64,000 nt of DNA from Gibbula magus (Eukaryota; Mollusca; Gastropoda; Trochida; Trochidae), in contig OW388290.1 in the NCBI GenBank assembly GCA_936450465.1, forward strand, positions 25,037,457 through 25,101,456, in the 5' to 3' direction. Below, piece by piece: positions 1 to 13,440 of the stretch. The notes beneath the pieces are model-generated. The model did no database searches, had not been told where the DNA came from, and saw only the letters and a list, made by a program, of their open reading frames with translations. Each line of letters opens with the position of its first letter. The first letter of the stretch is position 1. A program made the position numbers and the translations under genes.

Positions 1-1685
1 CCAGTTTTAGCGGAGTAATTTCATTGAAGGTACATCAAGGTGATGGTCACGATATCGGCGATATATGGCTGTGACGTGCTTGGAAATAGTTCTCAATTAA
101 AACAATTAAAAAACATGATATGCGCGATTCTTTAAAAAAAATCAACAATTGGTCCCTGATTTCTTGTTCATGAAGATATTTTCAATCAGTTCATCAGTAT
201 CTATCTAATAATCAAAACGCACTCATAAATCACTTGGTCACGTTACTAGAACAAGGGAAGTAAGTCTAGTTTACACGTTTTGGAAGCTGCATTCGAATTG
301 CTGCAGAACAGTATCTTTCACACGCCAACGGTAAGTATTGTGAGGTGGGGTTGTTTCCTTTGTTAATGACAATAAGTACCTATTTAATATACCTAATACC
401 GTATGCTCAGCCCTCAAGAATACCAAAATGCTAGTGCGATCGACGAGGCGTATCGGTAGGCCACACACTAACACATCAAGATCAACACACTGAACATTGA
501 AGTACTTGCCGATGCTCTTGGTCAATAGCGCACTGAAGTTTTGAATGATTTTAAAAACAAATCTACAATTATCTGGAATTTGTCAAAACTATAAATGCAC
601 TGTACCAGATTCAGATGATTCGTGTTTTCGAATATCCATTCATTCAAGCGGAAATACTCGGTTAAACTCCCGGTTACGCTTTTCAATGATTCATAAACAG
701 TTTTAGGATTCGCATGAAAAGAGTTGAATTTTGCGAAAGTAGTTCGGATGTTTGACCTTTGACCTGTTTTGCATATTTATCAGATTTGAATACCAATTTT
801 ATCAGATTGCTTTATTGCATCGATAACATGCTCCATTATATGATAATATATTTTATCATACAATGTATGGTGTTCTCGGCAGGATAAATGCAACGGATAT
901 ATTCGATATCTGTTGGGGTCATATATGGATAAAGATGCAAATTACAGAGGTCAAGTGATGGAACTTCTGTTGAAAATGACATCATACGCTTAACATTTTG
1001 AACGCCTGTAGTAACTGCAACAGTTGTAACCGATTAACAGCTTCATGTAAATATGCTTGCTTCATGTAAATATACATTAATTTGAGAAATGACAAAACAA
1101 ACATTCTGCAATGCATAGTGCGGCAAAATTTATTATGATCAAGCAGTGCCAAAACATGTTAATTGCGAGTTGAAATCTACCGAGAAAACACGCACAGGTA
1201 ACAAAGGAAGTCTGAGTCACATATCCATTTACCGAACGTCGATCTTCACAGTTCAATAATGTCACTTGAGTAAAGGAGATTTTAGAATTAGCTGCTGTTC
1301 GCCCTCAGTGTGATATAGGCATGTTTGCACCAGAGCAGAAGGGAAGCAACTCTCGTCGGTCCCTTCGTGAGACTTGCCTGGTCATACGAAAGTGACAGGG
1401 CGCGCGAGTTCGAATTCGCAGTCCTTACATTAAATAATTTTAACGCATTTTTAAACGTAATAATACATTGAACATAAAGATCATGCCAAAATAACAATTA
1501 TTTTGACAGAAAGCATAATTTGGGAGGCAATTTTTTGTGTCATTTTACCGTGAGATTAGCACGCTGTTCATTTGCATATATCAATACACGTAAGGTGATA
1601 GGTAAAGAAAAGTTCAACTATGAAATGAATGTTGTCAAGCTGTTTTACGCCAAATGAATGAAGAATGACATTGAGTGATAAAAAA
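1..1685. other. AT-rich DNA without a supported gene
   Basis: No recognised protein domain, RNA gene or mobile element. A minus-strand reading frame at 271-525 has even codon composition and a Cys/Trp pattern loosely like an immunoglobulin-type fold, but no splice boundaries could be fixed, so it is discussed only as a finding. A tRNA B-box-like string (GAGTTCGAATTCGC, near 1406) has no cloverleaf around it. Confidence 0.5.
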
Positions 1686-1829
1686 GTTATCATAAAAGTG
1701 TGTTTTGGGATGGTCAATATTCTGCATTAGGAATAAACACTATGTATTTAGCTCGCCAAGGCTCGCACAATACAATGTTTATTCCTAATGCAGGATATTG
1801 ACCATCCCAAAACACACTCTTATGATAAC
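1686..1829. repeat. Foldback (hairpin) repeat, 53-bp arms
   Basis: The arms 1686-1738 and 1777-1829 are inverted copies with only about two mismatches. They flank a 38-bp centre containing 'GCTCGCCAAGGCTCGC'. The very high arm identity and small size fit a hairpin MITE or foldback element. The centre resembles that of another foldback at 8335-8450 ('CTCGCTCTCGCTCGGG' followed by 'CAATACAA'), suggesting one family. No coding capacity. Confidence 0.75.
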
Positions 1830-3335
1830 CTCAATATGTATTATGGAATAGGCGTTTTTGAGAGAGGTTGCTAGGACTTACTATGACATCTTCAGTTAAT
1901 CAGTTCACATTTTACATAAGTGTTACAGTATGATGGTACGAACCTTCGTTTACCCCTGCAACAACTGTTCTCGCCGATCTGAAAATATGGTATAACAGTA
2001 ACATTAATTGGTCTCTTGTTATTGCTTGTAGATCCTTCTGTAGATGCTGAGATTAATTTACTGAACCATCGGCGTCGCCTATAGTCATGGTTGCAGGTGA
2101 TGATGTTCATCTGAAATAACACAATACAAATTATCGTTGAAATCACAACTATTACGAATCTCGTCGATCACATATCATACTGGTTATGGCTAAGGGCATT
2201 TATCAGGTCAAGATATTGTATAACTTTATAGACTATTCATTTCGTTCTCATGATGTACGAAACGTTTGGTCTCAACTGTATGATAGATTGAGCCTATCCG
2301 GTTTATTGTGTGTCTTGTGTATAATGTATTTGAGTGTACCAGAAACATCTAGGTACACAAAAAGCTCTTTGCACAATGTGACCAGCCAGTGATAACACTG
2401 AACAGTAGAACCAGCATTTTTACTTAATGCGATTAATGCCAAGAGGGATGTCTAGACTAATTTTCCAACATTTACTCATGTTTGCCAACCAGTCGGGGAA
2501 ATCTGTCAGATAATTGTTACATGTACATACAGTCAAGGTGTCGGCGAAATCTTATACTGATGCAAGAAGTTTTAAAATTATTTTGACAACATCCTCGGTA
2601 TTCACACAGACACACACAATCACAACTCATAAATACACACATACATGGTCCTAACTGTTTGTGTTAAACACATTACATGAGAGTAACGTATAGGTAATCT
2701 TTAAATTATCTAGTTTGCATTTCTTAACATTGGCAAGTAACAAGTGACATGTGACAAGGTTCTTCTGTGAAATGGGTTGATGGTCAAAAGTACAAGAAAT
2801 AACATCAACATTAACATTAACATTAACATTTCTAATTTCGATTAATTATTGTGTTTATGACAAAATGATCATGACTCATGAAAACTGAACAGTCGAATAT
2901 TCTACATTTGATAATACCATATTGAAACACCCATAAAATAAACACAGTTGACAATAGTAAGCAGTGGTAAACAATAGTAAGCAGTGGTAATTAAACAACA
3001 GTAAACTACGTATTCGTTTAAAATAATAAATAATAATAAATCATGTGATTGATTTTTGTGTGGACGATTGACAAATATTATTTTCAAATATCATCTGTTT
3101 TATATCAATCAAACGATTAGGACGACCCCTACAATAATATGTTTGTGATAATGCTACATGTATAGACATACATGATATTTAGAACTTCCTTAATACTTCC
3201 ATAAAACCATTGATCTATATCTCTTAATACATGTTCAACATATGTTAAGCAATTGTTTTCAATACAAACAATGAGTAAAACTCAGGTAGCTTTGACACTA
3301 CTGCAGCTAGCTAGTGAGGATTTGGTCATTGCACA
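1830..3335. other. AT-rich DNA without a supported gene
   Basis: Nothing could be assigned. There is a short (ACATTA)-type tandem run at about 2800-2830 and a 15-bp direct repeat (AACAATAGTAAGCAG) near 2950-2985. A minus-strand frame within 1892-2146 has a polypyrimidine-AG directly before an ATG at 2110 and several cysteines, but no homology is recognised. Confidence 0.4.
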
Positions 3336-3935
3336 ATTTGGCAGTTTTGTATCTTCTTTTGTAAAATTACGAGACAAAGTTTTCTCTAATATTGCTTGAA
3401 ATCAAATGTCTGTTGCAAATTCCAAAGTACGAAAAATGGTGTCAATAACTAAAACAGGAATTTTACATATGAGGGAAAAGGTGACTGAACAGATTAGGTC
3501 TAACTGTTGAACTGTGGCCATTGTTTTCTCATGAGGAAATTCGATACCTACACTTTTTATCATGTAACCGTATAACTACCAAAACTACTGTGAAAGTAGG
3601 AGAACATTAATAATTTAAGGCAACGTTCTCCAACTTGATGTAGTTTTGAATTTTGTATTGTAAAATTACGAGTAAAAGTGTTCTCTGATATTTCTTGAAA
3701 TACAATGTCTACTTTTGCAAAAACTATTCCAAATAAGAGTACGGACAATGGTCTCAATTACTAAAACAGACATTTTACATATGAGGGAAAAGGGAACTCG
3801 TTAACTGAACAGATGAGTCAACTGTTGAACTGTGGTCATTGTTTCTCTTATGACGAAATTCTATACCTACAAAATTTAACTTGTAACTAACTGCCAAAAA
3901 TACTAGGAAAGTCGGTAAACAACCTCCCCAACTTG
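3336..3935. repeat. Tandem duplication, two units of about 300 bp
   Basis: Two adjacent diverged copies, about 3336-3635 and 3636-3935. Matching landmarks are TGTAAAATTACGAG (3360 and 3659), ATTTTACATATGAGGGAAAA (3460 and 3772), 'AACTGTTGAACTGTGG' and 'CCAACTTGAT'. The offset drifts between 299 and 312 bp, showing small indels since duplication. No coding capacity is supported; the short frame within 3560-3757 is broken in the other copy. Confidence 0.75.
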
Positions 3936-6900
3936 ATTTTTAAGATATTTATACCTAAAGCACATATAATTTAAACAATGATACTCTCAAAATGAATTGC
4001 TCGATAGAATATATGTTGACTGTATTCTCTGTTAAACTGAGAAAACGTCTATAAAATCACACTCAGTGATGTCACATATGATTGAATTGTATATTTTCAT
4101 AGAAATAAAATAAAGTTCAAGTTACAATTTAGAAAATATCTACGAGTCCAACAGTGCTGGGCCTACAAATATAACAATCTGAATTAACTGTTTTTCACTT
4201 TATAGACAAGTATCATCGATAAACATTTCAAATTATGTTATTCCATTTTAACATCAAGGTTCTTGAAGCATATAGAGCTCACTGTAACTGTAGACATTGA
4301 TCATCGTCCTGTTATCACACTTTGGTCAATCTGGAAGGCTGTCATCCATCGAGGGAGAATGGACGTACATAAATGGTGAAGGTCAATTGGGATGATTGTT
4401 CTTTATGTTCCATGTTGGTGTTTTGAAGAGTGTCAGAAAGAACATGGATGATGATCCCCGTTGGACGTCGCATAATATGCATTGATGAAGACTCGCTAGA
4501 AGCAGTGGAAGTATTATGACAGGCTAATATGTTTCATGGATCAATCAATGACCATTTGTGCATGAACAAGATATCATTGTGATTGGCCACCATATTTCTC
4601 AAAACGTTAGACAGCTAATGTTTAAATGGAAACTCTACAACTTATTGAGCAATATAATACTTTACAATTTAGCGAAAATGGATGGAAAATTGATCTAATT
4701 TATCAATATGGTTAAAAGATTCACATAATGAGGGCTTATACTACAAAGAGAATACTTCTATGCTGGACTACCCTACATCAGTGTACATGGGTTACAAGAG
4801 CTTTCTCACAATGGATGCACATGTGAAGTATCAAAGGTCTATCACTTACGAATCAAAAGTAATGGGCAAGATCAATATTTTCGAAAAATGGTTCCTGCAC
4901 CAACGTCGAGATGAGAATGTAAAGAAGTATGACCTCATCAGAACGGTCGCATCACAATATATGCACACGTCAGGTATCAACTGTTTATCACTGACATACT
5001 TACTTACGTATGATGACAGTCTGTCTATAATATATAATAGAGTTAACGAATAGATGCATACCTACATTGCGTCATCGTGACGTCATACAGATAATGAATT
5101 TGAAACCATGATGTGATGCCCCGAAACTACTATGTGCCTCCATAATGTGTGTCCTTTTCAGCAAGTACAAAACATAATATCGAATGCAATCATTCAATTA
5201 TTTCTTGAATAACAACTTTAAATCATTTAGATGTCCTACAAAGAAGGAAATGATTCATTAGAGATTATGTAAGGTATTTCCATTCTCATGTGAAGGTGCT
5301 ATAACCAATATCTATAACCTATCATTATTTCACTAAAAGTAATACAGTCAATATATACTATTTTTGGTTCCGATTAAGAAAACAATTTCTTTTGTTGTGT
5401 TGTATCAAAGGTCAAATATGCTTGGTGTCTATCCAACATCTTCTATGTGAACTTTTTAACAATCATGTACATGCAACATGCAACCAACACGGACTAAGAA
5501 CGTGAAGCAATTATAGGTTTGGCTTAATTCCATAGCAGGTAAAAGAAGCAATAAACAATATGTAACTGAGTAAAATCTATTGCTGCCAGATTAAGTAGAT
5601 GTTGAACGTCTGTGATAGGAATATATATTTGTAGAGACATATAACTAAAATCATTGTTCAGATTATCATACCTCTAATTTTGCTTGCACAAACACCAGAT
5701 GGTGGTGAATTTGCTTTCAAAATGGTTTGAAAGAGGATGTTTGGCTTCATGTCAAAGCTTCATAAAAGTGGGACATTACACATTTGCTGTCATTATTTAT
5801 CTTCAAATAATAGTTCCAAAAATTAAAAAGAGTTTAGTTAGCTTCTTCAGACATGTATGTATCACGCGTGGATTAAAGTTCTTGCATTTTTGTTGGTAGC
5901 GCTACTTTTGGCCAATAGATTGGAACACATGTTCTATCATGATAGTTAGCTACAGCGCAATATACAAAGTAAAAAGTTCAGTATAAATCAACCAATAAGA
6001 AAAATGATGTGTCAAATTGAGTGAGTAATTGTTTAACGCCGTTTCGGCAGTATCGCAGCCATTAGCGGTGATAAATTTAAGTTAATTAAATATAAAGATA
6101 ATTTGTAATAGTAAAAGGTGACGACACAAAGGCCGTAAAAAGACTAGCAAAATATCACAATTTGGTTAAAAGCTGATTTAGAAAAGTGAAAAGTAACAAT
6201 TTGTCAAAAAGATTTACAGTTTTTTATAAACGACATGATGTAAGTTGCACATAAAATCATAACATAACAGGACTACCTAGCACAACATGCCATTGAGGAG
6301 GACAATAGCTGCATCCTGTCGTTGATCTGCTGGCCTCTGAATATGCAAGACTATACATGCTGAACAAACCTTTGTCTACTTTGCACTGTGATTTGTAAAT
6401 TTAATTGATGTTCACTCATTTTCTTTACAGATGACACCGAATGTAGTGAATTTTAGTGAATAAAGTTGTATCATATCGAACACACTGTTTTTTTTTAATA
6501 ATGGACATTTCAATCTGCTACAACATGTTTTATACTGTTTTCATATCGAGTTTTTGATGCTCTATTTAGATATTCATACAAATGATATAACGAATGTTAA
6601 AAAGGGAATTGATTATATGAAGAAATTAAATTAAATTGGTTTAAGTTTCACTTTTGCTTGAATGCTGAAAAGTTTGCCGGCTAGAATACTACACTCTGTT
6701 GCTGTAAAACTGATGAAACAGCAAATTACATAATACACATCATTTAACCGAGATACGTAGGTGTTATTAGTATAGACTGCCCTACACTCCATAAAACACA
6801 ATCAGGTGTCTAAAATATTTTCCGGATGAAGTAAGATGATTTTCCACCTCACACATTCTGAGCTGGATAAGATCTGTCTATCGAGGTTATGGGGAGATTA

Positions 6901-8334
6901 CTTGAGAAATGATGTAAAATTAGTGATGCAGAACTTTGCAAATTGAAATACATTGCAGCGAATAGAATGGTATCCGATTTACTGAATAACTACCAGTTGT
7001 TTATTTTCAGTTGCAGAGGTACATTTGATACATATTCTGAAAATAGTATTTTCGATATCATAAAAAAAACCTACAAAATGAAGTAAAAATTGCCAAATTG
7101 GAAAACCGGTGATATTTGAATTATCCCTAACATCATTTTGATTTACCTTGTCTTTGGTTAATTTGGAATTATGACTTAATCCTAAACATGTCAGCGTCAT
7201 TGACAGTGCAGTTAGATATCATCCGATCATCATGCGATGAAAGTGAAATGGTACATGAAACTGCACTAGTGGATTACACATAATTTAAGCGTCTGTTTTG
7301 AAGATTACAAGTAACTGTTGCATATGACTCCGCAATTATTATTTCAAAGGCATAGCAACACGCAATAATATGTCATAGTTTAATAGAATATGTATATTAA
7401 CAGCAATATGATAAAATTTAATTATTGGTGTGGTTGTTTTAACTCACAACTATTTTGTTTATCTTACTGTGAACCTGAAATCAATGTCAATGTATACACA
7501 AAACCTTAATAATGGCGGAACATTCAAAGCATTGCTGTGACCCTTACCCAAATATCAATTGATTGTCTGCGTCTGTGTCTGCAAACTGAGATGATAAATG
7601 GAAATACCTGAAAACATTTATTGATGACAACTTTGAGAGGTTATTTAAAAATACAAAATGGGTTCATTAATTTTCTAGCCACTATTTATCATAAGGAAGT
7701 TATATATTTACTGTGTCAGGAAATAACTTCTTCTACGAGATGCGCATTTCATATTTTGTGAATACAAAGTATGATATTCATTCTCTCTTTTAATATCTAA
7801 ACAAATTCATATTTTATATACATCTTACATCATAATTGTTTAAATTCATTATACAATGTAAATACAAATTTAAGAGTCTCATGTTATTCGTTTAACATAA
7901 TGAATGTCAGCTTCTTTGACTATTTAATGAAAGTCAAAACATCATGTTCTCTATTATGAATACGAGGTAATCAATACACAGATGAGACTTCCCTTCAACA
8001 TATATACATAATAGATAAATTGCAACTGTGTTTTTGGTAGAACAACGACATATCCGCAGACATCAAAGTGACCTTCTCCAGCTACAGCTGCTGACAGTGT
8101 GGGATTTGTCTCGTTTCTATTTCACATAATGTCATTAAGGTTTAAACTACTGGATCACGACTTAATTGACTTGGTACCTCAACCATTGGAGTTTCTGACC
8201 ATGTTGTAATATATTCCAAGGTCTATAACATGATATTTAATATTTCTTAATCTAATATATATTTATATATTCATCTATTTGTTCTGGGTTTCTAATTGGA
8301 AAGTCAATGAAGAGAGATTAAAGAAGAAATAAAT
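3936..8334. other. AT-rich DNA, no supported gene
   Basis: No gene or complete mobile element recognised over 4.4 kb. At about 6018-6075 there is a short stretch (GTTTAACGCCGTTTCGGCAG followed by 'TATCGCAGCC') resembling a diverged fragment of the SINE body found intact at 44250-44519 and 49959-50279. The open frames here (for example 4760-5053) are short, low in complexity and show no domain. Confidence 0.4.
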
Positions 8335-8450
8335 TATTACACTCGAAAGGGTCCCATGACTTTTACGAAACTCGTGCAAATGAATGTATAACCCTCGCTC
8401 TCGCTCGGGCAATACAAACATTCACACTCGTTTACTCGGGTAATAATCTC
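8335..8450. repeat. Imperfect foldback repeat with CTCG-rich centre
   Basis: 'ATTATTAC', 'ACTCGTG' and 'AATGAATGTAT' on the left recur as inverted counterparts on the right ('ACATTCACACTCGTTTACTC', 'GTAATAAT') around the centre 'CTCGCTCTCGCTCGGGCAAT'. The centre is like that of the foldback at 1686-1829. No coding capacity. Confidence 0.5.
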
Positions 8451-8882
8451 TATAACTGTAGTCATGTCTAAGAGTGAAGAGGTCAATTACAAAGTAATCA
8501 CTTCTCAATATTCAGTTAGCATGATAGATGGACTTTGAATTACCATCATTCAGATCTTTTCACTTAACATAGTTGTCCAAACTTTTTGTATTTATGGATG
8601 AATTATCAAAATTAATCTATACCCAATGATATACTCAAAAAATCTCAAAGTTTTGTATCACTGAGATGCCACATGCAATCTCGATTGAATTTTTTATATT
8701 ATCATTTATTACAATCATATAATGGACGTCCGTATGGTAACAACATTTCTTAAATTTTAATGTGACTCATTACTCCATTGAGTAATCAATTAGAATGGTC
8801 AAAATATTTGTTTTGTTGGCTAAAAAATGACCATGATAGAAACTCACTGATGAATTTTAACTACTTGATATTTGTATATTAA

Positions 8883-9215
8883 AGGGGCAGTAGCACGTTT
8901 TTTACAAATTTAATTTTTTCAAATTTCTCATTTATAATGATAGTTTATGTCATTTATATTAACTTTAGAGGGTAAAACATGTAATTACACAAATCAATTA
9001 TCCGTAATGATAATAACGGTGTTGCGTATAAAGCAAACATTGCATGGCGGCCATTTTATTGTGAACACAATTTAATCATTTCGCATTACAAAAACGATCC
9101 CTATGGCTTTACCGAACCGATTTCCGGAGAGAGAATGGTGTTTTACTATTGGTGACATTATTTTTCAAATACATTTCATCGACTTATTTGAGCGAAAAAA
9201 CGTGCTACTGCCCCT
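8883..9215. mobile_element. 333-bp MITE, TTAA target duplication
   Basis: Perfect terminal inverted repeats begin AGGGGCAGTAGCACGTTTTT and are flanked on both sides by TTAA (8879-8882 and 9216-9219). TTAA target sites are typical of piggyBac and Kolobok elements; which superfamily mobilised this copy cannot be told without a transposase. It has no coding capacity. An internal block (TTTAGAGGGTAAAACATGT) is shared with the larger decayed element at 10488-11734, so the two are relatives. Confidence 0.85.
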
Positions 9216-9901
9216 TTAACATTTTAAAGTAATAACGTGTAATACCATCGTATATCTCTACAATTCCACCATGTAATATTTATATTAAATACACTATTAC
9301 AAAAGCAGGGCTGTACTTTTATGGAATATTCATGTATCTGTATGATTTACATATCATCACCCCAATAAAAGCTTTATTCACATCACCCATTACTTGTCAA
9401 ATCTTACATGCAAATAAAACATCTATTTATTTCATCTATTTTACACCTTGGCTCATGAAGGTTTATCACAGAATTCACTGAAGCAGACAATAAGCATTCA
9501 TTCAATACTGCATCCATGATATTTGGTGAGGAGAAAATACTCTGCTAATTAATGCATTATTAGTTCTATTTGTTATATTGGTCCTACTGAACAATACATG
9601 ATTGTTCTTCTTTTCCTACTACGTCCTATATAGCTATATATATATTGATGTCGGTTGATTGATCCTGCCACTAAATAAGCTCACATAATCACAGTCGAGG
9701 AGAGTGCTATTTGGATTTTACGAAATTTGCAAAAAATGTTTTATAACTTTCCTCTCGCCAGGGTCATACATACATTCACGATTGTTTCAAAGTAATAATG
9801 CAAACTTTTAAGTAATAATCTGTGAAAGAGTGCCTTTTAAATAGTTTCAAGAAGCTCTCAATATTTTTTCATATTTCAAATAAACAGTCAGGGACATGTC
9901 G

Positions 9902-10095
9902 GCTTTCCGTCTCGTTACAATGGGACGTTATGCCGTCTGAAAATTATTGTCTTATAAAGATGGCATGCCGTCTATAAAACGTATTAGACGGTATCCCGTC
10001 TTAATGATTCAGGGGAGAGTTCATTGTGTCAAATGTTAAAAAATTAAGACGGCATGCCATCTTCATATTTCACAAGACGGCATGCTGTCTCATAT
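9902..10095. repeat. Left subterminal array of GACGGCATGCCGTC palindromes
   Basis: About six copies or variants lie close together: GACGTTATGCCGTCT, GATGGCATGCCGTCT, GACGGTATCCCGTCT, GACGGCATGCCATCT and GACGGCATGCTGTCT, plus the TIR variant. Each is a near-perfect inverted repeat of 14-16 bases. The differences are scattered point changes, consistent with decay from one consensus. Confidence 0.85.
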
Positions 10096-10487
10096 TAAAA
10101 ATATAACAGCGTGGCTGTATTGAGCTTACTTGGGAGTTACCGACTGTGACCGAGGTGTTCCAGTTAGAGCCCTCGCGCCCGAGGTGTTCATGTTTCACGT
10201 GCACGATGGTTCGTATTACTTGAACCCAATCTCAACACTACATCAACCACAAACAGAATTGACAACATTTTAGTTTTATTTTCAGTTCTCGTTTGTTTGA
10301 TATTTTAGGGTAAAAGAGACGTGTCCTTGTCAGAAAAAAGTGTCTATATTAGGCAGCTCACAAACATGATCTAATCGTGATGCACGTGGAAATGTACAAG
10401 TTGGTACTCTCAATATCGTCAGCTTACATAAAAAGAAAACCCACAATATAACATATTGTGTTTATAAAAATGTGCACTTCCATTTAA

Positions 10488-11734
10488 AGTTACTGCAGCG
10501 CGTTTATTTGCATACATTTTTTGCTCCATTGTGTCATTTTTTAAAGTTTTTTTTATTAATGCTTATACACTATATTACGTTTAGAGGGTAAAACATGTCA
10601 TTACCCGACCCAATAAGCCGTATCAGTAGAAAAATGTTTATCCGTATTGGTTTAAATTGGTGCGATCAGAAAAGAGACAGTTTTGTGGAAGTTTTCAGTG
10701 TGAGTAGTAGTTTGCTTGGTTTCATGCAATTTGGAGAGGTTGACATCCACAGATAGTTGGCCATTCCATCATGCCATATTTTAACTCCACTCTGAGTGTT
10801 AAAGAACCATTGAGTATGTTAGTGTTTTAACTACAACATTATGTTTATGTGTATCAATCGCTAGGGAAATCTACAAAACTATGACACGTAATTTTCATAT
10901 CACAACAATCCGATGAAATTTGGTTTTAAAGACAAGTAAGCCTTAGATTAACGCGCGTCAATAGAATCTAACGTCATAGTAACAGCTTTTCCTTTTCTGT
11001 ATGAAAACAGTACCCCCCTAGCAACATTTCCGATGCGTGTTGGCTTATCAATTTTACAAGTCGCCACAATGGCAACCCATATGAAGCTCGTTTTTCTCAA
11101 GTGTTTTCACCTGAATGTGACAATTGTTATATTATCATGTTTCAAAAGATCCTGTTAATATACAAATTATTGACATTTTACCAGTTAAATGTATTTTTAT
11201 TGTGATTATACCAGTAAACTATGACAGATATAGTATCTGTAAACACTACATAATTGAAATAAATGGTAAATAAATAAACGCCAAAAACGTATATTTATAT
11301 TTTTTTAAATACTCACAAACTGTCTCTTGTATTTGTTTGTTTATTTTTATGTTTATTTGGGAGTAAACCACAATGTTTCGCGCTTGAAAATAAAAGACTT
11401 GATCTATATGTAAACTTGAAACGTATCATACTTATTTTGGGTCGAAAAAAGTAAATTTGCGAAAAACTAAGAGTATATATTTCAATACGAAAATACGAAA
11501 TGTCTATTAACATACACAATGGCTCTTATAGGTATAGCTTAATCAGTCAGAATGCTTTAACTACTTTCGAGCAGGCAATTTAGTGTGAACACCTTAAAAT
11601 GACAGGGCCGGAAAACATTCGTTATATAATTCTTTAACATTTTCAGGGGTCTTATTTAGCCATTGGTTACACTGTTTATGTTTCTTTTCGTGAGAGTAAT
11701 GGATTTTTAGTTAGAACGACGTGCTATAGTTCCT
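10488..11734. mobile_element. Nested, decayed TTAA-flanked element, about 1.25 kb
   Basis: Flanked by TTAA (10484-10487 and 11735-11738). The ends are diverged inverted repeats: left AAGTTACTGCAGCGCGTT and, read inward from the right, AAGGAACTATAGCACGTCGTT (split as 'AAGGAACTATAGCACG' and 'TCGTT'). They resemble the intact ends at 8883-9215, and TTTAGAGGGTAAAACATGT occurs near the left end of both. No transposase frame survives. It interrupts the palindrome-array transposon and so inserted after that one existed, or was carried by its ancestor. Confidence 0.6.
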
Positions 11735-12804
11735 TTAAAGTGACAAAAATAAGACTACTATGCAAACTTATAACCATTTTGGTCAAATAAAATCTAAGAA
11801 CTCTAACCAATTGCTCAATCAATTGCATAGAAATGTCATTCCCATGTCACCTGGTTGTAGTGTAAGTTCACTCGACCAGAGACCATCAGGTTGCAGGTTC
11901 GATCCCACAGTTCCTCGAACGTATCTGTGATCAGTGTGAAAGTGCCAATTCATCTGCCATCTTATACAAACGTTTCATGTAAAATGAGGAAGATTGTCAC
12001 AGCATTAACATTTTACATCGAAATATGTAATATTTTTGTCTATGGAAATCGAGTAATTACATAAAAACAGTGATCTTTGAGTTTGAATTATGTTGAATTA
12101 TGCATCATTAACGTTTTGATAGTCCAGCCGTTCAATACTAACAGTGTAAGAGATGTTTCTATATGTGTTGACAAGATTAAATTCACCATTGATAGTGCTG
12201 ATACCTTTCTATTATTTGTAATAAATGCCTTCAGTGGTATCGATAATTAACATATATAGTTAAAGACTTTAACACACTCTCATTGATGTCATGTTGTTTT
12301 TTAAGACTCATGCCAGTAAAATTATGTTTCCCTTGCTCTTCATAGGGACAAGATAATTTTTCAGCCTTTTGTGTTGTAAAAACATTATGACATCCCCACT
12401 TGGATATGAATCTCTATTATTCGATTGTGGAGAACTTGTTTCAACATACCATAAAACAAGGTTAAGATAATTTACAATTACTAAAACTAAAATACCATAA
12501 AGACTTATAGCTGTTTGCTGACATACTGCCCAAACATACTTGGCTCTATAACTGATCAGACCTTAGATAAAACAATATATGAGGTTGAAACCTTACATTT
12601 TTTAAATCGACAATTTATAACCCCTATTTGCCAAGACGACTGTACACATATTTTGGGGCCACACCAGATCTACAATTTATAATCCCCATCTGCCAAGCTG
12701 TCGACGAAGAAGACGACACATGTTGATTTTTTTACCGGTGGTCTTTGGTTGAGATCACAGATTCCAATAGGAAAAAGTCTTAACACGCGATAAGACAATA
12801 GTTT

Positions 12805-13440
12805 TAGACGGCATGCCATCTTTATAAGACAATATGTTTTAGACGGCATGCCATCTTTATAAGACAATATTTTATTTTTGTAAAGAGACGGAAAGCCGTC
12901 ATTTATTCATAAAAAGATATTTATAATTTAAATTTCAAATAATGATGTCTCCCTTCTGACAATAAAGACGGCATGCCGTCCAAATTATTTAAAGATGGCA
13001 TGCCGTCCAGAATAATGTTTTTATAAGACGGCATGCCGTCTGATATCACAAAAAATACCCAAAATATGCCCATTTGCTAAAAGAAATAATTCTCATAATA
13101 AAAGAAATGATAAACATGTTTTTGCATATCCCTATGCTGTATTATCTTATCTTTGAGTATGCACTCTTTGAGTTAAATCCTAGGCACAAATATTGAGATA
13201 TATCGATAAAATCACAACCACTCCTCACTCTGCCTTTCAATGTTTTTCGTAATTTTCTCTGGTCTGAAAGAGAGCATCCATCTTTTTGTAGTTCAGATCA
13301 TCAGAGGGAAGGGGGGCATTTATTGTTTCCAAAATATTATGGCTTTGTCTGACCCTGTGTTTTCTATATGCTTGAATGAATGGGTAAGCTATCTTATAGT
13401 GTTTTAGACGGCATGCCGTCTAAAATCAAGGACGGAAAGC
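12805..13440. repeat. Right subterminal array of GACGGCATGCCGTC palindromes
   Basis: Copies occur near 12808, 12841, 12886 (the GACGGAAAGCCGTC variant), 12966, 12993, 13026 and 13407; the two at 13026 and 13407 are the perfect 16-base palindrome AGACGGCATGCCGTCT. The first two sit in a tandem context of about 33 bp (TTTATAAGACAATA between them). It mirrors the left array. Confidence 0.85.

Noticed and set aside
11862..11915. tRNA gene suggested by GGTTCGATCCC
   Set aside because: Only the 3' half is tRNA-like, and it lies within a mobile element.
12670..12867. Minus-strand 65-codon ORF
   Set aside because: It is generated by the palindrome array of the transposon end.
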